A DNA stretch of 62,500 nt from contig NZ_PREZ01000011.1 in the NCBI RefSeq assembly GCF_002926065.1, positions 1-62,500 on the forward strand. The letters are read 5' to 3'. A model generated the notes under the pieces. That model saw nothing but the letters and a program-made list of their open reading frames with translations. It did no database searches and had not been told where the DNA came from. Below are positions 55,926 to 62,500 of the stretch, piece after piece. The position numbers were made by a program, and so were the translations under genes. This DNA comes from Jeotgalibacillus proteolyticus (GTDB taxonomy: Bacteria; Bacillota; Bacilli; Bacillales; Jeotgalibacillaceae). Position 1 is the stretch's first letter. Each line of letters begins with the position of its first letter.

Positions 55926-57332
55926 ATGAGTGAATATACGATTTCATATAGAACGACCAAAACAACGCACGATGCGTTTTTTCATAGCTATACCGAGCAA
56001 ACCGTTCTTGAAGACCGGCACATTTTCTTAGAGAGCGGAAGGGGCGGGCGCTACAGTATGGCTGGCATCCGTCCATTTGCATGGGCAGAAGGCAAAAACG
56101 ATCAGTTAACGATTTATGATAAAGGTTCCGAAAATACAATTCAGGGGGATCCGCTTCGGAGCCTGATTGACTGGATGAAACCTTATAAAATGGACCCTAT
56201 TCCCGCGCTTCCTGATTTCCAGGGAGGAGCGATGGGATATATTTCGTATGATTACGTCAGATCCATTGAACAGCTGCCAGAACTCGCAAAAGATGACCAC
56301 GGGCTTCCGGATATTTGTTTTATGCTGTTTGACCGATGGCTGGTGTTCGATCATCAAACGAATCTGCTTTATTTTATGGTGCTTCATGAGAAAAATCAAC
56401 GAGAAACAGGCTTGGATGAATGGGCAGCGTCGTGGGAACAGATGGCAGAACGACAAGAAGACTCAGCAGGAAAAAGTGCGGATGTAGACGATCAAATGAT
56501 GTACTCAATGGACGAGGCAGCATTCAGCAAGGCGGCAGAAGTAATTCGTGCGTACATTGCCCAGGGAGACGTTTTTCAAGTGAATTTATCTGTCCGGCAG
56601 TCAAAACCGCTGGCTGCAACACCGCTTTCCATCTACAAGGAGCTCCGCTCGTTTAATCCTTCTCCTTATATGTCTTATATTCAATTGCCGGACGCTCAAA
56701 TTGTATCAGCCTCTCCAGAATTACTAGTGAAAAAAGCCGGCAATGAATTAAGCACCAGACCGATTGCGGGGACCCGCTCAAGAGGGAAAAATGAACAGGA
56801 GGATCAGGAGCTTGCTGATGAGCTGATTCAAAACGAAAAAGAACGTGCGGAGCACGTGATGCTTGTTGACCTTGAACGAAATGATCTTGGACGTGTCAGC
56901 CGGTACGGAACGGTGGAAGTAAATGAGTTCATGGTAATCGAAAAATATTCACACGTAATGCATATCGTATCAAATGTCCGTGGGGAAATGGATCCGGCTT
57001 ACAATGAAGCGGACGTTATACGTGCTGTTTTCCCTGGAGGTACAATCACTGGGGCTCCAAAGGTAAGAACAATGGAGATTATCGAGGAATTAGAGCCGGT
57101 CAGACGAGGATTGTATACAGGCTCAATCGGCTGGATTGGCTTTAATGGAGACATGGAGCTGAACATCGTCATTCGGACAATGCTTGTCCAGGAGGGAATC
57201 GGCCATGTTCAGGCAGGAGCAGGCGTGGTGATTGATTCCCACCCTAAGAGAGAATACAAGGAATCACTAAAAAAAGCACGAGCCCTTTGGCACGCAAAAG
57301 ATTTAGCGGAAGGCAAGGAGATGACAACATGA
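55926..57332 (+). CDS. pabB: Aminodeoxychorismate synthase component I
   Basis: Aminates chorismate to 4-amino-4-deoxychorismate, the entry to p-aminobenzoate and folate. 468 residues of the anthranilate-synthase component I fold: [68 protein letters not shown] rather than the Lys-containing PIKGT means the covalent-Lys mechanism of E. coli PabB is not used. Overlaps pabA by four bases; the set pabBAC-folPBK is the folate operon. Confidence 0.95.
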   Translation: MSEYTISYRTTKTTHDAFFHSYTEQTVLEDRHIFLESGRGGRYSMAGIRPFAWAEGKNDQLTIYDKGSENTIQGDPLRSLIDWMKPYKMDPIPALPDFQGGAMGYISYDYVRSIEQLPELAKDDHGLPDICFMLFDRWLVFDHQTNLLYFMVLHEKNQRETGLDEWAASWEQMAERQEDSAGKSADVDDQMMYSMDEAAFSKAAEVIRAYIAQGDVFQVNLSVRQSKPLAATPLSIYKELRSFNPSPYMSYIQLPDAQIVSASPELLVKKAGNELSTRPIAGTRSRGKNEQEDQELADELIQNEKERAEHVMLVDLERNDLGRVSRYGTVEVNEFMVIEKYSHVMHIVSNVRGEMDPAYNEADVIRAVFPGGTITGAPKVRTMEIIEELEPVRRGLYTGSIGWIGFNGDMELNIVIRTMLVQEGIGHVQAGAGVVIDSHPKREYKESLKKARALWHAKDLAEGKEMTT

Positions 57333-57925
57333 TCCTGATGATCGATAACTACGATTCATTTACGTATAACCTGGTTCAGTTTTTAGGGGAGCTTGGAGAA
57401 GAGCTGGTTGTTCGGCGCAACGACGAAATCACACTTGAGGATATAGCGGAAATGAACCCAAAGTATTTGATGATTTCCCCTGGCCCATGCAGTCCGAATG
57501 AAGCAGGCATCAGCCTTGATGCGATTAGTGCATTTGCCGGAAAAATTCCGATCTTTGGCGTTTGTTTGGGACACCAATCCCTGGCGCAGGTATTCGGGGG
57601 AAAAGTCATTCGTGCGGAGCGATTAATGCACGGGAAGACTTCGCTCATTTATCATGACGGCCAGACGGTTTACCAAAATATGCCGAACCCCTTTACAGCC
57701 ACCCGCTATCATTCATTAATAGTAGAAAAGGATACGGTGCCAAAAGAGCTTACGGTTACTTCCTGGACGGATCAGGGTGAGATTATGGGGCTTCGCCATC
57801 ATGAGCTTGCAGTTGAAGGGGTGCAGTTCCATCCTGAATCCATCATGACAGAACAGGGAAAAACCCTTTTACGTAATTTCCTTAAAACGTATCAATCCTT
57901 TATTCCAAAGGTGGACGCAACATGA
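57329..57925 (+). CDS. pabA: Aminodeoxychorismate/anthranilate synthase glutaminase (PabA/TrpG)
   Basis: The glutamine amidotransferase of 198 residues: catalytic Cys79 in GVCLGHQ and the His168/Glu170 pair of HPES. It supplies ammonia to PabB; in B. subtilis the same protein also serves TrpE, and whether that holds here depends on trpG elsewhere. ATG 57329 with AAGGAG 9-14 bases upstream; the longer reading overlaps pabB more and has no homologue. ATGA overlap with both neighbours. Confidence 0.95.
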   Translation: MILMIDNYDSFTYNLVQFLGELGEELVVRRNDEITLEDIAEMNPKYLMISPGPCSPNEAGISLDAISAFAGKIPIFGVCLGHQSLAQVFGGKVIRAERLMHGKTSLIYHDGQTVYQNMPNPFTATRYHSLIVEKDTVPKELTVTSWTDQGEIMGLRHHELAVEGVQFHPESIMTEQGKTLLRNFLKTYQSFIPKVDAT

Positions 57926-58767
57926 AGCTATGGTTAAACGGCTCCATTATGGAGGCAGAAGAAGCAAAAATTTCTCCCTTTGACCATGGATTTCTATATG
58001 GACTCGGTGTATTTGAAACGTTTAGAACCTATAATGGCCAGCCCTTTCTTCTTGGAAGCCACCTCAAGCGTCTTCATGAATCTCTTCAGGAAATGGGCAT
58101 ACACTTTTCATTGAACATCACTGAAGCAGCGGATATGATTGATAATCTGCTGGAGGCCAATGGAGGAGAGGATGGCTATTTCCGTTTAAATGTCTCCGCA
58201 GGGATCCGTGATATCGGGTTATTTCCTGAGCCATACGACAAGCCGACTGTCATGCTATTGCAAAAAAAACTGATGACTCAGCCAGCTGGAGGTAAAAAAG
58301 GTCAGTGGCTGACACTTCCTAGAAATACACCGGAGACAGCCATACGTTTAAAATCTCATCATTACTTTAATAATATTGCTGGGAGAAGAGAAGTTGCCGA
58401 CCCCGGAACAGAAGGCCTTTTTCTTACAAAAGAAGGATATGTTGCTGAAGGCATAACCTCCAATATCTTTTGGATAAAAGAAGACACCCTGTATACACCA
58501 GCGCTTGAAACAGGAATATTAGCCGGCGTCACAAGAAGTTTGGTACTCTCATTGGCAAGGAAATCAGGCCTTCAGATTGAGGAAGGACTTTATTTAAAAG
58601 AGCAGCTTATGCAGGCGGAAGAAGCTTTTATTACAAACTCCATTCAGGAAATTGTCCCGCTTACAGCCATTAACGGGCAGGGATTTAAAAGCAGCCGTCA
58701 GACAAGCCAGCTCCTGGAAGGCTATAAAAAGGTTCCAAAATCTCGCCTATATATAGAGGAATTTTAG
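57922..58767 (+). CDS. pabC: Aminodeoxychorismate lyase
   Basis: Converts 4-amino-4-deoxychorismate to p-aminobenzoate and pyruvate. 281 residues, fold-type IV PLP enzyme; the catalytic Lys is Lys144 ([10 protein letters not shown]), and [20 protein letters not shown] and [11 protein letters not shown] are family motifs. It overlaps pabA by four bases and is followed by folP after 26 bases. Confidence 0.94.
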   Translation: MKLWLNGSIMEAEEAKISPFDHGFLYGLGVFETFRTYNGQPFLLGSHLKRLHESLQEMGIHFSLNITEAADMIDNLLEANGGEDGYFRLNVSAGIRDIGLFPEPYDKPTVMLLQKKLMTQPAGGKKGQWLTLPRNTPETAIRLKSHHYFNNIAGRREVADPGTEGLFLTKEGYVAEGITSNIFWIKEDTLYTPALETGILAGVTRSLVLSLARKSGLQIEEGLYLKEQLMQAEEAFITNSIQEIVPLTAINGQGFKSSRQTSQLLEGYKKVPKSRLYIEEF

Positions 58768-58793
58768 ATCTACGTTTGAAAGAAGGGCTATAG

Positions 58794-59621
58794 ATGATAA
58801 TTACATGCGGTTCAACACAATTAGATTTGACGAAAAAAACAATGGTTATGGGCATATTGAATGTTACACCAGATTCTTTTTCAGATGGCGGCCGCTTTGA
58901 CGTACTCCAAAAAGCCGTCCAACGAGCAAGGGAAATGGTTGAGGAGGGTGCTGATATTATTGATATTGGCGGAGAATCCACCAGGCCAGGTCATGTTCCG
59001 GTATCCCAAGAAGAAGAAATTTCACGTGTAGTGCCGATGATTGAGGCGATCTCAAAACAGGTAGATGTGCCGATCTCCATTGATACATATAAAGCTGGAA
59101 CGGCAAAGGCAGCCATAGAGGCGGGTGCTGCCATTATTAATGATGTATGGGGAGCGAAAAGAGAGCCGGATATCGCAAAGGTAGCGGCGGAGTACGGCGT
59201 GCCCATTATCCTGATGCACAACCGGACCAATCGCGAGTACAGCTCATTCATCGATGAAGCCTTTGCCGATTTAGAGGAAAGCATCGAGATCGCGCTTAAG
59301 GGTGGTGTCAGAGAAGAGCAGATTATTTTAGATCCCGGAATCGGATTTGTGAAATCCCAGGCGCAGAATATTGAAATGATGCAAAGCTTAGATAAGCTGG
59401 CGGATAAAGGCTATCCCGTACTTCTTGGGACCTCCCGGAAATCTATGATAGGCAACATTTTAGATTTACCTGCTCAGGAACGCATGGAAGGAACAGGTGC
59501 CACCGTTTGCTACGGTATTCAGCAGGGCTGTCATATTATGCGTGTACATGATGTAAAAGAAATTGCCCGCATGGCAAAGGTGATGGATGTCTTAGTTGGA
59601 AAGGGTGAGCGTGATGGATAA
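58794..59621 (+). CDS. folP: Dihydropteroate synthase
   Basis: Joins p-aminobenzoate to the pterin pyrophosphate; the target of sulfonamides. The 275-residue TIM barrel has MGILNVTPDSFSDGG near the N-terminus, DIGGESTRPGH, and LDPGIGFVKS; the loop after NVTPDSF carries the usual residues, and no resistance insertion is seen. B. subtilis name sul. Overlaps folB by eight bases. Confidence 0.96.
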   Translation: MIITCGSTQLDLTKKTMVMGILNVTPDSFSDGGRFDVLQKAVQRAREMVEEGADIIDIGGESTRPGHVPVSQEEEISRVVPMIEAISKQVDVPISIDTYKAGTAKAAIEAGAAIINDVWGAKREPDIAKVAAEYGVPIILMHNRTNREYSSFIDEAFADLEESIEIALKGGVREEQIILDPGIGFVKSQAQNIEMMQSLDKLADKGYPVLLGTSRKSMIGNILDLPAQERMEGTGATVCYGIQQGCHIMRVHDVKEIARMAKVMDVLVGKGERDG

Positions 59622-59976
59622 AATTAAAGTAAATAATATGGAATTCTACGGCTATCATGGTGTCTTTAAAGAGGAAACAAAGCTTGGGCAGCGTTTCCGG
59701 GTAAATACCGTCCTGGAGCTGGACCTGTCTACGGCCGGAAAAACAGATAACGTCGAGGATTCAATCAATTACGGTGAGGTATATGCGCTCTGCAGAGACA
59801 TTGTGGAAGGGAAGCCTTTTCACTTATTAGAAGCGCTCGCTGAAAAGCTGGCTTCCTCCCTGCTTGAGGAATTTGACAAACTAAATCAATGTACAATAGA
59901 AGTAATTAAACCGGATCCGCCTATTCCCGGGCACTATGATTCAGTAGCCATTGAGATTACCAGAGGACGAAGCTGA
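59614..59976 (+). CDS. folB: Dihydroneopterin aldolase
   Basis: Cleaves dihydroneopterin to hydroxymethyl-dihydropterin. 120 residues: MEFYGYHGVFKEE with the active-site Glu, the SINYGEVY strand, and Lys in EVIKPDPPIPGHYDSV. Forms a tunnel-like octamer. ATG 59614 follows AAGGGTGAG; it overlaps folP by eight bases and shares one base with folK. Confidence 0.95.
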   Translation: MDKIKVNNMEFYGYHGVFKEETKLGQRFRVNTVLELDLSTAGKTDNVEDSINYGEVYALCRDIVEGKPFHLLEALAEKLASSLLEEFDKLNQCTIEVIKPDPPIPGHYDSVAIEITRGRS

Positions 59977-60500
59977 TGGAATCTCTCGCCTATTTATCTC
60001 TTGGTTCCAATGTTGGAGACTCCTTTGACAATCTGCAGCAGGCACTGCTTCTTCTGCAGGAGACTGACGGAATAATGATTACCTGTGCTTCTTCAATTTA
60101 TAAAACAGAGCCGGTTGGTTTTACAGAGCAGGCAAAGTTCTTAAATCTGGCTGTTGAGGTTATGACCGAGCTGTCACCAGAAAAATTGCTGCAGGCCTGC
60201 AGGGGCATCGAAGAAGAACTGGGTCGGAAACGGCTGACTAGATGGGGCCCGCGTACGATCGACCTTGATATTTTATTGTACAATGCAGAACAAATAGAAA
60301 CAGACAGCCTGACCATTCCGCATGCGCGGATGCATGAACGGAGCTTTGTGCTGATTCCTTTGCTGGAAATGAATCCCTTTATGATTCACCCTGTATTAAA
60401 TGAATCCTTGCGTATGATCCAGCAGTCAATTGGTGATGAAGAAGGGGTCGAGCTTTGGAAGAAAAATAAAAGCAAACGGTTTTCAGGCCTTTTTGAATAG
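59976..60500 (+). CDS. folK: Hydroxymethyl-dihydropterin pyrophosphokinase
   Basis: Pyrophosphorylates hydroxymethyl-dihydropterin with ATP. 174 residues: AYLSLGSNVGDSFDNLQQAL, YKTEPVGFTEQAKFLNLAVEV and the signature RWGPRTIDLDILLY, then HARMHERSFVLIPL. TGATG junction with folB. In B. subtilis yazB and dusB follow; here a terminator and lysS come next. Confidence 0.96.
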   Translation: MESLAYLSLGSNVGDSFDNLQQALLLLQETDGIMITCASSIYKTEPVGFTEQAKFLNLAVEVMTELSPEKLLQACRGIEEELGRKRLTRWGPRTIDLDILLYNAEQIETDSLTIPHARMHERSFVLIPLLEMNPFMIHPVLNESLRMIQQSIGDEEGVELWKKNKSKRFSGLFE

Positions 60501-60521
60501 AAGATAAAACATGATTACAGT

Positions 60522-60552
60522 AAACTGCCGAATCCCAAGCCGGCAGTTTTTT
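60522..60552 (+). terminator. Terminator after folK
   Basis: AAACTGCCG / CGGCAGTTT stem (9 bp) followed by T residues. Confidence 0.88.
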
Positions 60553-60635
60553 GTTTGATCGCCGGTATTTTCTTAAAGGAAGATAAGCAAAAGAGACTTT
60601 AGGGGTGTACCAGCTCTTTATATTGTGTAAAATAG

Positions 60636-62192
<1,557 letters not shown>

Positions 62193-62205
62193 TTTATAGA
62201 GTTAA

Positions 62206-62233
62206 AAGACGTCCGGATCGGACGTCTTTTTTT
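62206..62233 (+). terminator. Terminator after lysS
   Basis: AAGACGTCCG / CGGACGTCTT stem with a short loop and T7. Confidence 0.92.
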
Positions 62234-62410
62234 AACAGGATTTTTGAGATTACCGAAGGTTTCTTTTACGTTTATCCGGGTAACAACACAGAATAGCTAG
62301 AAATATAGAAGGAAAACGGGGTATTATTAATAAGTATCTGCAGTTTAAAAAGGCTTTACGATCAATTTACAGCACCGAAAAAATTATTCTCGTTTTTTTG
62401 TTAAAAACTA

Positions 62411-62439
62411 TTGTCACAAGGTTTATAGCGTGTTATATT
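62411..62439 (+). promoter_or_regulatory. rRNA operon promoter P1
   Basis: TTGTCA (62411-62416), 17-base spacer, TGTTATATT with TATATT at 62434-62439. A- and T-tracts at 62372-62408 just upstream look like an UP element. Position after lysS fits an rRNA operon. Confidence 0.8.
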
Positions 62440-62492
62440 ATTATTCGTTGCTAAGGAAAACAACGCGAACGAAAAACAAATGAAAAAAGTTG

Positions 62493-62500
62493 TTGACATT
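62493..62500 (+). promoter_or_regulatory. rRNA operon promoter P2, -35 only (cut by window end)
   Basis: TTGACA at 62493-62498, preceded by AAAAAAGTTG, as in the tandem P1-P2 promoters of Bacillus rRNA operons. The -10 lies beyond the window. Confidence 0.7.

Overview
The window looks like a chromosomal segment of a spore-forming, low-to-moderate GC Firmicute of the Bacillus type (Bacillaceae or a close relative). Gene order follows the well-known Bacillus subtilis stretch from the first rRNA operon to lysS almost gene for gene: csfB, yaaO, tmk, darA, holB, ricT, yabA, trmN6, yazA, rsmI, abrB, metS, tatD, yabE, rnmV, rsmA, yabG, veg, sspF, ispE, purR, ridA, spoVG, glmU, prs, ctc, pth, fin, mfd, spoVT, yabM, yabN, rqcP, yabP, yabQ, divIC, yabR, two tRNAs, spoIIE, tilS, hprT, ftsH, coaX, hslO, a PpiC protein, cysK, pabBAC, folPBK, lysS. 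It opens in what looks like the remains of a 5S rRNA gene and closes on the first promoter and the second -35 box of an rRNA operon, so it appears to be the segment between two rRNA operons.

Layout. 1-850: damaged 5S rRNA, a GC-rich hairpin repeat and csfB. 860-7,960: a tight cluster for dTMP synthesis, DNA polymerase III delta prime, RNase Y maturation, replication-initiation control and RNA methylation, closed by convergent abrB. 8,000-9,930: abrB control region and an inserted divergent pair (WYL regulator, DHFR-like reductase). 10,180-30,060: metS to mfd, mixing housekeeping and sporulation genes, interrupted by two arrays of large hairpin repeats (18.34-18.72 kb and 25.89-26.49 kb). 30,180-36,810: an inserted melibiose/raffinose-type locus (AraC regulator, GH4 alpha-galactosidase, LacI regulator, sugar-binding lipoprotein, two permeases, no ATPase). 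37,040-43,060: spoVT to yabR. 43,500-44,500: an accessory group (DinB-like protein and two paralogous membrane/coiled-coil micro-proteins). 44,540-62,190: tRNAs, spoIIE, purine salvage, FtsH, CoaX, Hsp33, cysK, the p-aminobenzoate/folate operon and lysS.

How it works together. Much of the window is a sporulation timeline readable from promoters: Spo0A boxes at abrB and a 22-bp-spaced Spo0A-type promoter at spoIIE, a sigma-H promoter at spoVG, sigma-E at yabP-yabQ, sigma-F/G-like promoters at fin, sspF and spoVT, sigma-K at yabG, and sigma-B at ctc. The metabolic genes centre on PRPP and folate: prs makes PRPP, purR senses it (a PurBox pair lies before its own gene), hprT uses it, and pab/fol genes make the folate cofactor.

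Against B. subtilis the following are absent from their usual places: xpaC-yaaN, yaaR, yabS-yabT and yazB-dusB. I found no phage, insertion sequence, CRISPR array or defence system. The least explained items are the two mosaic hairpin-repeat arrays whose stems covary and which abut the mfd ribosome-binding site and the ispE promoter; the series of Spo0A-like boxes about 30 bp apart upstream of abrB; the chimeric 5S gene; and the paired membrane/coiled-coil micro-proteins.
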